This document shows positions 16,335-24,997 of a DNA stretch of 64,000 bases, piece after piece. The notes beneath the pieces were generated by a model that saw only the letters and a list, made by a program, of their open reading frames with translations, had not been told where the DNA came from and did no database searches. The DNA is from Vitreoscilla stercoraria DSM 513. GTDB taxonomy: Bacteria > Pseudomonadota > Gammaproteobacteria > Burkholderiales > Neisseriaceae. The DNA is taken from NCBI RefSeq assembly GCF_000382305.1, contig NZ_KB908029.1, positions 22,452 through 86,451 on the forward strand. Direction: 5' to 3'. The stretch's first letter is position 1; each line of letters starts with the position of its first letter. The position numbers and the translations under genes are program-made.

Positions 16335-17441
16335 TTAGCCATAACGTTTTTGGAATTCGCCCATGAATTCAATCAACGCTTCCACGCCTTGCAACGGCAT
16401 GGCATTGTAAATGGAAGCACGCATTCCGCCCATAGTCTTATAACCTTTGAGCAAACGCAAACCGCGCGTGGTCGATTCTTGTGCAAACAATTTGTCCAAT
16501 TCAGGCGTTGGTGCGTGGAAAATCACGTTCATTTGCGAACGTGCACGCGCTGCGACTTTGTTGGTATAAAAACCGCCACTGCCATCAATCGCTTCATACA
16601 ATTTGCGGGCTTTCAAAGCATTGATGGTTTGCACCGCCGACACACCGCCTTGCGATTGCAACCAACGGAATACCAAGCCAGAAATGTAAATTGGATAAGT
16701 TGCAGGTGTGTTGTACATGCCTTGACGCTCGACGTGTGACTTGTAATTCCACACATCAGGAATGCGGTCTGAACAACGCTCTAACAAATCCTCACGAATG
16801 ATAACTATCGTTGCGCCTGATGGACCAATATTTTTTTGCGCACCAGCGTAAATCAAACCAAAATCAGAGACATTGATAGGACGTGACAAAATTTCACTCG
16901 ACATGTCACACACCAATGGCGGCATTTGATTGGCAAACGGCTTAGGCACATCACGGTATTGCAAACCATGTACGGTTTCATTGATGACGTAATGCACAAA
17001 AGCCGAATCAGGGCTGATATCCCAGCTTTCAGGGTCAGGCAAATCGGTATAATCGTATAGCTCACCACCATGAGCGGCCAAATGGATTTTGGCATCGGAC
17101 AATTTACCCATTTGATTGTGGGCAATGCGGCTCCAATTGCCTGTGACCACAGAGTCCACACGCTTGAAACCATTGGCCAAATTCATCACAGCCATATTGA
17201 ATTGCGAACTGGCACCGCCTTGCATGAACAAGACTTTGTAATTGTTTGGAATGTTCATCAACTGACGCAAATCTTGCTCAGCATGGTACATAATGCTCAT
17301 GAACACATCTGAACGATGGCTCATGGTCATGACTGAAAAGCCAGTACCATTGTAATCAAACATTTCCGACTGCGCTTGGCGCAAGACAGAATCGGGTAAA
17401 ACTGCAGGACCTGCTGAAAAATTGTAAATGGGCATGCTCAT
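16335..17441 (-). CDS. serC: Phosphoserine aminotransferase
   Basis: This PLP enzyme makes 3-phosphoserine for serine synthesis and acts in pyridoxal phosphate synthesis. 368 aa; either of the first two Met codons could start it. The N-terminus IYNFSAGPAVLP is diagnostic, FMQGGASSQF binds the phosphate, and the Schiff-base lysine is Lys203 in IYAGAQKNIGPSG. The C-terminal GGMRASIYNAMPLQGVEAL is also typical. A single-gene unit, read divergently from rimP. Confidence 0.96.
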   Translation of the reverse strand: MSMPIYNFSAGPAVLPDSVLRQAQSEMFDYNGTGFSVMTMSHRSDVFMSIMYHAEQDLRQLMNIPNNYKVLFMQGGASSQFNMAVMNLANGFKRVDSVVTGNWSRIAHNQMGKLSDAKIHLAAHGGELYDYTDLPDPESWDISPDSAFVHYVINETVHGLQYRDVPKPFANQMPPLVCDMSSEILSRPINVSDFGLIYAGAQKNIGPSGATIVIIREDLLERCSDRIPDVWNYKSHVERQGMYNTPATYPIYISGLVFRWLQSQGGVSAVQTINALKARKLYEAIDGSGGFYTNKVAARARSQMNVIFHAPTPELDKLFAQESTTRGLRLLKGYKTMGGMRASIYNAMPLQGVEALIEFMGEFQKRYG

Positions 17442-17744
17442 GGTGAATCGGCCTTTCGGCGGGAATTTGCAAATAAAACGGCGTTGCCTTCTTAAACCCT
17501 TGCAACGTCACACTGTTGTGACCCCTTTTTGCCGCACAAACATTATGAAATTAATAATGTTGACAGCAAATGTTTTCAATCGTTTCAAACTTTGGAGGGG
17601 CTTGCTTCGATTTTAGTGCGTTGCAACACATGAGGCAAGTCATAGTTGTCACCTGTTTGGCGTCATAAATGTCTTATAAACAAGCTTAATGCTTTCTTTT
17701 CCCACTCAAAGCGAGTAAAATCCAACTTGTTTTTCAATTACGAG
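17442..17744. other. Divergent serC/rimP control region
   Basis: No gene is seen. It contains a hairpin with arms CGTTGC and GCAACG (about 17482-17506) in the serC leader, a perfect GTCACA-CTGT-TGTGAC inverted repeat (17507-17522), and a TTGACA at 17560-17565 that could be a -35 box for the rimP operon, without a convincing -10. Confidence 0.4.
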
Positions 17745-17769
17745 AAATGGGCACTTGCCCATTTTTTTA
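17745..17769 (+). terminator. Terminator-like hairpin in the rimP leader (possible attenuator)
   Basis: AAATGGGC, a 4-base loop, GCCCATTT and a T-run, ending only 15 bp before the rimP start. No gene upstream needs it, so it probably sits in the 5' leader of the rimP-nusA-infB operon. Leader terminators in the E. coli nusA operon are part of NusA autocontrol. Confidence 0.65.
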
Positions 17770-17783
17770 TTTGCGGGAGCCAA

Positions 17784-18209
17784 ATGGACGTCCAAACCAT
17801 ATTAGACAAGACCTTACCTGGTTTAGGTTATGAGTTGGTTGATTTCGAATTAACCGCCCAAGGGGATTTGCGTGTTTTCATCGATAGCCCAACTGGCATT
17901 ACTGTGGAAGACTGTGCCACAGTAAGCAACCACTTAAGCCGTGTGTTTTTGGTAGAAGACATTGATTACAAGCGCTTGGAAATTTCTAGCCCAGGCTTAG
18001 ATCGCCCTTTGAAAAAAGCAGCAGATTTTGCTCGCTTTAACGGTCATATGACCAAATTAAAAACCCGCTTGCCAGTGGATGGCCAAAAAAACTTTTTGGG
18101 TCGCATTGTTGCCAGTGATGAAGAAAATGTGACTTTGGCCTTTGATGGCAAAGAAGCCACCATCGCCATTAACAACATTGACAAAGCGCGTTTGAAGCCA
18201 GAATTCTGA
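17784..18209 (+). CDS. rimP: Ribosome maturation factor RimP
   Basis: 141 aa, needed for 30S subunit maturation. Family motifs are LGYELVDFELTAQGDLRVFID, the central VEDCATVSNHLSRVFLVED and the LEISSPGLDRPLKKAADFARF junction, followed by an Sm-like C-terminal domain. The start at MDVQTILDK has a GGGAG site. First gene of the conserved rimP-nusA-infB-rbfA operon. Confidence 0.94.
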   Translation: MDVQTILDKTLPGLGYELVDFELTAQGDLRVFIDSPTGITVEDCATVSNHLSRVFLVEDIDYKRLEISSPGLDRPLKKAADFARFNGHMTKLKTRLPVDGQKNFLGRIVASDEENVTLAFDGKEATIAINNIDKARLKPEF

Positions 18210-18243
18210 TCCATCGGAAAACACGTTTGGAGAAACCATAATT

Positions 18244-19755
18244 ATGAGTCGTGAAATTTTAACCTTGGTTGATGCCTTGGCAAGTGAAAAAAATGTAGAC
18301 CGTGAAATTGTATTCGGCGCATTGGAATTTGCTTTGGCAACAGCTGCTAAAAAGAAGTTTGATCAAGAACACATTGAAGTTCGCACTGCCATCAACCGTG
18401 AAAACGGTGAATACCAAAACTACCGTCGTTGGTTGGTAGTCAAAGACGAAGACTATACTTACCCTGATGTTGAAGTGACTGAAGAAGAGTTAGAAGAAAA
18501 ATTCCCTAACGACGCTAGCAAGCACTTACCAGCAGGCGAATATTACGAAGAAAAAATTGAAAATGTAGAATTCGGTCGCATTGGTGCGCAAACAGCCAAA
18601 CAAGTTATTTTGCAACGCATCCGTGATGCCGAACGCGAGCAAATTTTAAACGAGTTTTTACAACGTCGTGAAAACTTGGTTTATGGCACAGTCAAACGTG
18701 TGGAACGCCATGGCGCGGTAATTGAAATTGGTCGCTTAGAAGCATTATTGCCACGCGATCAAATGATTCCAAAAGAAACATTGCGTTCAGGCGACCGTGT
18801 ACGTGCTTACTTGAAAGAAGTCGTACAACAAGGTACCCGTCCTGTAGTGATGTTGACCCGTACTTCAGGCGAATTTTTGCGCAAACTGTTTGAAATTGAA
18901 GTTCCTGAAATCGAAAACGATTTATTGGAAATCAAAGAAGTCGCTCGTGACCCAGGCTTTCGCGCGAAGATTGCAGTAAAATCCAATGATCCTCGCATTG
19001 ACCCACAAGGCACTTGTATCGGTGTGCGTGGTTCACGTGTGAATGCGGTGACCAATGAATTGGCGGGTGAACGCATCGACGTGGTGTTGTGGTCTCCTGA
19101 CACAGCACAATTCATCATCAATGCATTGTCGCCTGCCGAAGTCACACGCATTGTGATTGATGAAGACCGTCACACAGTAGATGTTGTGGTCGCAGAAGAT
19201 CAGTTGGCTTTGGCCATTGGTCGCGGTGGCCAAAACGTGCGCTTGGCAGCTGAATTGACCGGTTGGAGCCTCAATATTATGACGGTAGCCGAAGCCGATG
19301 AGCGCCACCAAGAACAAGATGCTCAAGTACGTGCTTTGTTCGAACAACATTTGAACATCCAAAGCGATGTGGCTGAAATCTTGGTACAAGAAGGTTTTGT
19401 GACTTTGGAAGAGGTAGCATACGTACCCGTTAGCGAAATGTTGGCCATTGAAGGCTTTGATGAAGAATTGGTCAGCCAATTGCGTAATCGTGCACGCGAT
19501 GCCATTTTGACTTTGGCAATCGAGTCTGAAGAGCAATTGGAAAAAATGGATGAAGACTTAAAATCATTGGCTGGTGTGGATCAAGAAATGTTACGCGATT
19601 TGGCTCAAAGCGGCATCACCACTCGTGATGACTTGGCTGAATTGTCGATTGATGAATTGATTGAAATCACTGGTGTAAGTGCTGAAGCGGCCAAAACCAT
19701 TATTTTGGATGCAAGATCGCACTGGTTTACTGAAGAAGGAGGTGCGAATGAGTAA
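18244..19755 (+). CDS. nusA: Transcription termination/antitermination factor NusA
   Basis: 503 aa. The N-terminal RNA-polymerase-binding domain begins MSREILTLVDALASEK. An S1 domain follows (LVYGTVKRVERHGAVIEIGRLEALLP, about residues 140-165), then the two KH domains (GTCIGVRGSRVNAV and LAIGRGGQNVRLA), and two C-terminal acidic repeats as in E. coli NusA. The stop lies inside infB (8-bp overlap), suggesting translational coupling. Confidence 0.97.
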   Translation: MSREILTLVDALASEKNVDREIVFGALEFALATAAKKKFDQEHIEVRTAINRENGEYQNYRRWLVVKDEDYTYPDVEVTEEELEEKFPNDASKHLPAGEYYEEKIENVEFGRIGAQTAKQVILQRIRDAEREQILNEFLQRRENLVYGTVKRVERHGAVIEIGRLEALLPRDQMIPKETLRSGDRVRAYLKEVVQQGTRPVVMLTRTSGEFLRKLFEIEVPEIENDLLEIKEVARDPGFRAKIAVKSNDPRIDPQGTCIGVRGSRVNAVTNELAGERIDVVLWSPDTAQFIINALSPAEVTRIVIDEDRHTVDVVVAEDQLALAIGRGGQNVRLAAELTGWSLNIMTVAEADERHQEQDAQVRALFEQHLNIQSDVAEILVQEGFVTLEEVAYVPVSEMLAIEGFDEELVSQLRNRARDAILTLAIESEEQLEKMDEDLKSLAGVDQEMLRDLAQSGITTRDDLAELSIDELIEITGVSAEAAKTIILDARSHWFTEEGGANE

Positions 19756-22700
19756 TAATACAGTACAACAATTTGCTTCAGAAATGAAAATGGCGGAAAC
19801 ACGCCTGCTAGAACAATTGCGTGCCGCAGGTGTGAACAAACAATCAGCTTCTGATGAATTGAGTTCTGACGACAAGCAAAAATTATTGGCTTATTTAAAG
19901 CAATCGCATGGTAACGAAGCTGAAAACAGCCAAATTACAGTCAGCCGCAAACAAACCAGTTCAGTGAAAACAGCTGGTCGTACGGTTGAAGTACAAACGC
20001 GTAAAAGTCGCAGCATTCAAATTGAAGTGCCTGTGACTGCAGCTGAAGAAACAGCTGAAATAACTGCACCTGCACCTCCTGCATCTATTGTCGCTGAAAC
20101 AGTACAAGCAACGCCTGTAACTGAAATGCCTCAAGACGATGCTGAAAGCATTCGTGCTGCTAAAAAAGCACAAGCAGAAGCGGAAAAAGAGCGTATTTCT
20201 CGCTCTAAAAACAAACCTGCTCCTGCGCCAACTAAAAAAGAAGAAGCACCAGAAGCCCAACCCGTAGAAACAGCTGCGCCAGCACCTGTTGCTGAGGTTC
20301 CAGAGGCTCCTGTTGTTGTCACTCCGGAGCCAGCACCGCAAGTGGTAACTAAAGCGCCAACACCTGTTGCCGCTGTTGCCCAAGAAACGGTTGCTAAAAC
20401 TCCCGTCAAAAACGAAGCCAAACAGGAAAAACCAAAAGAAGTGTCTAATCAACCAGCCAAGCCAGCTGCTACACCAGCACCAGCAGCACCGAAAGCGCCT
20501 ATTTCTATCATTTCTGCAGAAGAGCAAGCGACGCGTGATGCCGAAGTCAAACGTGCAGAAGCCTTAAGAGCGCACCAAGAAGCCTTATTGCGTGAAAAAC
20601 AAGAGCGTCAAGCACGTCGTGAAGCTGCTAAAAAACAAGCTTTAGCAGATGCTTTGGCTCAAAAACAGCAAAAAGAAAACCGCTCAGCCTCTCCTTCTGC
20701 GAAAAAAGCAGAAGAAACGGCAGCCAAAGCACAAAACGCGCAAAAATCCACAGCCAAACCTGCTGATAAAACAGCGGCAGCAACACCTAATGCAGCAGCA
20801 AAGCCTGAGAAAAAAGCCAATACCGATCGTCCAGCGCGTACCACTCAGCCTCAAAATGAAGACAATCGTGGTGGCAAGCCTAAGTCTAAGTTAAAAGGTC
20901 GCAGCGAAAGTAGCAATCAACGTGACGATAGCAAATGGCGCTCAGGTAAAAAAGGCAGAAAAGGTGGTCGTCATCAAGTAGATATCGACAACCAACACAC
21001 TTTCCAAGCCCCTACTGAACCTGTGGTACATGAAGTATTGGTTCCTGAAACCATTACCGTCGCTGATTTGGCACACAAAATGGCTGTTAAAGCCGTTGAG
21101 GTGATCAAAACATTGATGAAAATGGGCTCTATGGTCACCATTAACCAAGTGTTAGACCAAGAAACTGCCATCATTTTAGTAGAAGAAATGGGTCATATTG
21201 CCAAAGCAGCACAACCTGATGATCCAGATGCATTCTTGTTAGACGGCGAAGAAGCAGCACAAGCGGAATTGTTACCTCGTGCGCCAGTTGTTACCGTTAT
21301 GGGTCACGTTGACCACGGTAAAACCTCTTTGCTGGACTCTATCCGCAAAGCCAAAGTGGTTGCAGGCGAAGCCGGTGGTATTACTCAGCACATCGGTGCT
21401 TACCACGTAGAAACCCCACGCGGCATGGTGACTTTCTTAGACACTCCAGGTCACGAAGCGTTTACCGCCATGCGTGCTCGTGGTGCCAAAGCCACTGACA
21501 TCGTGATTTTGGTGGTGGCAGCCGACGATGGCGTGATGCCACAAACCATCGAAGCAATCAACCATGCCAAAGCTGCAGGCGTGCCTATGGTGGTTGCGGT
21601 GAACAAGATTGACAAAGACTCAGCTAACCCTGAGAAAATCCGTCAAGAGTTGAGCATTCACGGTGTGAACCCAGACATTTGGGGCGGTGATACTCAATTT
21701 ATCGATATCTCAGCGAAAAAAGGCATCAACATTGATGGCTTATTAGAAGCTGTCTTGTTGGAAGCAGAAGTATTGGAGTTGACTGCAGCGATTGAAGCAC
21801 CGGCTAAGGGCATCATCGTTGAAGCACGTTTGGACAAAGGTCGCGGTGCAGTAGCCACCTTATTGGTTCAATCTGGTACTTTGCGCAAAGGTGACATGTT
21901 ATTGGCTGGCTCTGTGTTCGGTAAAATCCGCGCGATGACCGACGAAGACGGCAAAACCATTACTGAAGCAGGTCCTTCTATCCCAGTAGAAATCTTAGGT
22001 TTGTCTGACGTACCAAATGCGGGTGAAGATGCGTTGGTATTGGCTGATGAGAAAAAAGCACGTGAAATCGCTTTGTTCCGTCAAGGTAAATACCGCGATG
22101 TACGTTTGGCCAAACAACAAGCAGCCAAAATGGAAAACTTGTTTGCCAATATGGGCGAAGGCGAAGTACAGAAATTGTCTGTCATCATCAAAGCCGATGT
22201 TCAAGGTTCTTACGAAGCTTTGGCTGGCAGCTTGCGCAAATTGTCTAACGGTGAAGTTCAAGTAGACGTCTTGCACAGCGGTGTAGGTGGCATCAATGAA
22301 TCTGACGTGAACTTGGCCATTGCATCTAACGCAACCATTATCGGCTTTAATACCCGTGCGGATGCGGCAGCGCGCAAATTGGCTGAGAGCGAAGGCATTG
22401 ACATTCGCTACTACAACATCATTTACGATGCGATTGATGATGTGAAAGCAGCGATGAGCGGCATGTTGGCACCTGAGAAGAAAGAACAAATCTTGGGTAC
22501 TGCTGAGATTCGCCAAGTCATTAGCGTGTCTAAAGTGGGCAATATTGCCGGCTGTATGGTGACCGATGGCGTGGTGAAACGCGATGCACAAGTCCGTTTA
22601 ATCCGCAACAACGTTGTGGTTCACACTGGCGCGTTAGACTCTTTGAAACGCTTCAAAGACGACGTCAAAGAAGTGAAACAAGGTTACGAATGTGGCTTGA

Positions 22701-22780
22701 TGTTGAAAGCTTACAACGAGATTATCGAAGGCGATACTTTGGAATTCTTCGAAATCATCGAAGTCGCTCGTAGCTTGTAA
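19748..22780 (+). CDS. infB: Translation initiation factor IF-2
   Basis: 1010 aa GTPase that brings initiator tRNA to the 30S subunit. The IF2 N-terminal helical domain spans about residues 1-50. A long Ala/Pro/Lys-rich low-complexity linker runs from about 95 to 410. A second IF2_N domain comes at about 435-490, then the G domain with P-loop GHVDHGKT (519-526), DTPGHEAFT and NKID (about 619). The start at MSNNTVQQFASEMK overlaps the nusA end. The linker is rich in AAA/CCA-type repeats but the frame is intact. Confidence 0.97.
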   Translation: MSNNTVQQFASEMKMAETRLLEQLRAAGVNKQSASDELSSDDKQKLLAYLKQSHGNEAENSQITVSRKQTSSVKTAGRTVEVQTRKSRSIQIEVPVTAAEETAEITAPAPPASIVAETVQATPVTEMPQDDAESIRAAKKAQAEAEKERISRSKNKPAPAPTKKEEAPEAQPVETAAPAPVAEVPEAPVVVTPEPAPQVVTKAPTPVAAVAQETVAKTPVKNEAKQEKPKEVSNQPAKPAATPAPAAPKAPISIISAEEQATRDAEVKRAEALRAHQEALLREKQERQARREAAKKQALADALAQKQQKENRSASPSAKKAEETAAKAQNAQKSTAKPADKTAAATPNAAAKPEKKANTDRPARTTQPQNEDNRGGKPKSKLKGRSESSNQRDDSKWRSGKKGRKGGRHQVDIDNQHTFQAPTEPVVHEVLVPETITVADLAHKMAVKAVEVIKTLMKMGSMVTINQVLDQETAIILVEEMGHIAKAAQPDDPDAFLLDGEEAAQAELLPRAPVVTVMGHVDHGKTSLLDSIRKAKVVAGEAGGITQHIGAYHVETPRGMVTFLDTPGHEAFTAMRARGAKATDIVILVVAADDGVMPQTIEAINHAKAAGVPMVVAVNKIDKDSANPEKIRQELSIHGVNPDIWGGDTQFIDISAKKGINIDGLLEAVLLEAEVLELTAAIEAPAKGIIVEARLDKGRGAVATLLVQSGTLRKGDMLLAGSVFGKIRAMTDEDGKTITEAGPSIPVEILGLSDVPNAGEDALVLADEKKAREIALFRQGKYRDVRLAKQQAAKMENLFANMGEGEVQKLSVIIKADVQGSYEALAGSLRKLSNGEVQVDVLHSGVGGINESDVNLAIASNATIIGFNTRADAAARKLAESEGIDIRYYNIIYDAIDDVKAAMSGMLAPEKKEQILGTAEIRQVISVSKVGNIAGCMVTDGVVKRDAQVRLIRNNVVVHTGALDSLKRFKDDVKEVKQGYECGLMLKAYNEIIEGDTLEFFEIIEVARSL

Positions 22781-22803
22781 TTTAAGACACAGCGTCATGT
22801 AAC

Positions 22804-22842
22804 AAAAAGCTGTCTGGACGCTTGGCATTCAGGCAGCTTTTA
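22804..22842 (+). terminator. Hairpin between infB and rbfA
   Basis: AAAAGCTGTCTG pairs with CAGGCAGCTTTT (one G-U) around a 13-base loop, followed by TACTTT. It probably reduces transcription from infB into rbfA. Confidence 0.6.
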
Positions 22843-22856
22843 CTTTAGGAAAAAAC

Positions 22857-23228
22857 ATGAAAAAACAACAACGTGGTTATGCCCGCCAAGATCGGGTACA
22901 AGAACAAATCATGCGTGAGTTGGCGGAATTGACCCGTACAGGTTTAAAAGACCCACGTGCAGGTTTCATTACCATCACCGAAGTCGAGTTAACCCGCGAT
23001 TACAGCCACGCCACTATTTGGTGGACAGTGATGAACAGCAGCACTCGCGAAGTAACGGCAGAAGCTTTGGACAATGCACGCGGTCATTTGCGTTCAGAAT
23101 TGGCCAAACGCATCAAAGTATTCAAAACGCCTGAATTGCATTTTGAATACGATGAATCACTAGAGCGCGGTATGAGTATTTCTAGCTTGATTGACCAAGC
23201 CAACAGTGAAAAACCTGTACAAGACTAA
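22857..23228 (+). CDS. rbfA: Ribosome-binding factor A
   Basis: 123 aa KH-like protein for 30S maturation and cold adaptation. Typical segments are YARQDRVQEQIMRELAELTRT, LKDPRAGFITITEVELTRDYSHATIWWTV and the TPELHFEYDESLERGMSISSLI ending. Last gene of the operon, ended by a perfect GCGG-variant DUS pair. Confidence 0.95.
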   Translation: MKKQQRGYARQDRVQEQIMRELAELTRTGLKDPRAGFITITEVELTRDYSHATIWWTVMNSSTREVTAEALDNARGHLRSELAKRIKVFKTPELHFEYDESLERGMSISSLIDQANSEKPVQD

Positions 23229-23264
23229 AATGGTGATGGCAGTCATCTAAACCGGTTTTCAATA

Positions 23265-23301
23265 TTTACAGGCCGCTTATATTGCATAAGCGGCCTGTAA
23301 A
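23265..23301. terminator. Paired DUS hairpin, GCGGCC variant
   Basis: TTTACAGGCCGCTTAT and its exact complement (16 bp) around a 5-base loop. Both arms carry GCGGCC instead of GCGTCC, so the variant is maintained as a matched pair. Confidence 0.8.
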
Positions 23302-23321
23302 CATCAACACAAATAAAAAAA

Positions 23322-23840
23322 CTATCGTTTGCGGTAGACTTGCCAATGGGTTTTCAATTCTCGCATCAACAAATATTCCTCAGCTTTTAAGTCTGCCAAT
23401 TTAATCCACAAAATGGCATCGCTTGATTTTTCATCCAATTGCGGGTAGACCGAAATGGCAATATCAGGAATATAAGAATCATCTCTAGCGTATTATTTGC
23501 CTACGCGTATATCCACAATGTGTTCCCATCTGACCGACCTTCTTTTGTATTTGACGCCTCGCTCATTCAATACCAATAGAGGCTTATTGTTACCAGCCAA
23601 AGTCAACACTCGCAACGTCCAACTGACAATGGCGGCTGAAACAGGCAGCAAAATAAACAACGCCATAAAAATCATTGCCCCAAGACTGTATTGGCCTTGC
23701 ACCAATATCGTCCACAGCCAATGTGCCCAAACATACAACACCACACAAAATAAAAACACCGCAAATGGCAGTTGTATCCAAGCCGAAGTACTTCGACTGT
23801 AATATTTAATCGGCAAGGTTTTGTTCACCGTGTAAGGCAT
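23322..23840 (-). pseudogene. Two-helix membrane protein with a C-terminal cytoplasmic domain, broken by an in-frame TAA
   Basis: The frame from 23840 encodes two transmembrane helices (about residues 20-45 and 55-78), then LLVLNERGVKYKRRSVRWEHIVDIRVGK and a TAA at 23493-23495. The same frame then continues for 56 sensible codons (YARDDSYIPDIAISVYPQLD, ILWIKLADLKAEEYLLMREL) to a natural TAG at 23322. One base change (for example from CAA, GAA or TAC) would restore a 172-residue protein. The layout resembles STM3941-type membrane proteins with a PH-like tail, but the family is uncertain. Confidence 0.75.
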
Positions 23841-24076
23841 ACTCAGCTCCTATTTATCGGCCATCTGCAACCAGTCATCAAGCAGCATCAAAAAATGAAT
23901 CCGCAATGCGCCAAGCTTTGAAAGCTTGACTTTTATCCTAAGGCATCCATATTTAAATGACCTTAGCATAAAAACAGTTTATTCACATAAGTCATCAATC
24001 GATTGATTTAAGATGCCACAAATTAACCTGTCCGATGTTTAGATATCATCGTTCAAAGAGAGTCTTACATACATCA

Positions 24077-24089
24077 AAGCGACCTGTAA
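24077..24089 (+). repeat. Variant uptake-sequence copy (GCGACC)
   Basis: AAGCGACCTGTAA, a third form of the DUS-like repeat, unpaired, just downstream of the exonuclease gene. Confidence 0.6.
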
Positions 24090-24101
24090 GCCCCAAACAC
24101 T

Positions 24102-24737
24102 TCACATTGACTCTTGCATGGCCTCCCACGCAGGCAAAGCCGCATACACCGCAGCAGGCGCATGGGCATCGTTGGCGGCATAGCGAATTTGGGCTTCGTT
24201 CAATTGTTTTTTCGCCCAATTACTGGTCGATTGGCGCTTGGATTTGTGAAAATTTTGCCCTAGCACCAAGGCCACTGCCCCACGCACACCGACAGAAGCA
24301 ATGTATCCATGGCGCTTGAATACCCTATCTAAATCAACAACATTGTTCAATGCCATGCCCAAACGTTTAGGCAAACTGGCTGTATCGTGTTGTAAACCAA
24401 AACCAATTTTACAAATGCTGTCTGAATTCAAAATTTCAGCCGCCAAAGCCAACGCTTGCGAATGATGCAATTGTAAAATCCAAGCAGCCTGCGTGCTTGC
24501 CAATTGTACAATGTGCGGCCCTGTATCCACCTCACCTACTTTGAATAAAGGCTTGCTTTCGGTATCAAAGCCCAACACTGTTTGCGCCAGCAAAACCTCT
24601 CTGGCTTGGGCAAATTCTGCGGGAGTTTGTGGAATGAAAATATCAGATTCAGATAAAATATCAAAATCAGGCAATAATTGGCTAACTTCTTTAGAAGGTG
24701 GTTTCAATCTTGGTGGCATATCAATATTCATGTGCAT
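24102..24737 (-). CDS. 3'-5' exonuclease, DEDDy (RNase D/WRN-like) domain protein
   Basis: 211 aa. The exonuclease motifs are FDTES (Exo I), GFGLQHDT (Exo II) and the DEDDy Tyr-x3-Asp in RYAANDAHAPAAVY (Exo III), in the order of RNase D and WRN-type enzymes. It lacks the HRDC domains of full RNase D, so it is a stand-alone exonuclease domain. Three Met codons (MHMNIDMPP) compete for the start and none has a strong Shine-Dalgarno. Substrate (RNA or DNA) not predictable. Confidence 0.85.
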   Translation of the reverse strand: MHMNIDMPPRLKPPSKEVSQLLPDFDILSESDIFIPQTPAEFAQAREVLLAQTVLGFDTESKPLFKVGEVDTGPHIVQLASTQAAWILQLHHSQALALAAEILNSDSICKIGFGLQHDTASLPKRLGMALNNVVDLDRVFKRHGYIASVGVRGAVALVLGQNFHKSKRQSTSNWAKKQLNEAQIRYAANDAHAPAAVYAALPAWEAMQESM

Positions 24738-24751
24738 TTAATATTGTGAAG

Positions 24752-24790
24752 TTTACAGGACGCTTGGCTTTTAAATAAGCGGCCTGTAAA
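24752..24790. repeat. Mixed DUS pair (GCGTCC with GCGGCC)
   Basis: TTTACAGGACGCTT and AAGCGGCCTGTAAA face each other over an 11-base loop. The two arms are different variants, so the stem has one mismatch. Confidence 0.6.
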
Positions 24791-24955
24791 GATATTTTTT
24801 TAATATCGAAACCACATTCTGATGGCATTTCAAACACATTGAGTAAAAAAAACAACCAGAGCTGAGCTCAAAAACCATCAAAGCCATTGAATTTCAAGAG
24901 CTGTATCTTCTGCGTTGCCGTTAGGAGGAATTCATATTCAATTGAGGCACATTCA

Positions 24956-24997
24956 ATGGTAAACTTGCTGGCAATTTTTTTTGAAATGCTTGCATGA
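24956..24997 (+). CDS. Possible 13-codon leader ORF coupled to truB
   Basis: ATG with GAGG eight bases upstream encodes MVNLLAIFFEMLA. Its TGA overlaps the truB ATG (ATGA). truB itself has no clear Shine-Dalgarno, so translational coupling through this leader is plausible. Short and unproven. A stronger AGGAGG at 24922-24927 has no start codon at a useful distance. Confidence 0.35.
   Translation: MVNLLAIFFEMLA

Noticed and set aside
17507..17522. GTCACA-CTGT-TGTGAC as a CRP/FNR site
   Set aside because: The half-sites are in the reverse order from the TGTGA-N6-TCACA consensus.
20100..20950. Repetitive GCA/CCA/AAA-rich sequence resembling a tandem repeat array
   Set aside because: It is the low-complexity Ala/Pro/Lys linker of IF-2, in frame and expected for the family.
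24922..24927. Strong AGGAGG upstream of truB
   Set aside because: No ATG, GTG or TTG at a usable distance; the nearest ATG is 29 bases away and has its own weaker site.
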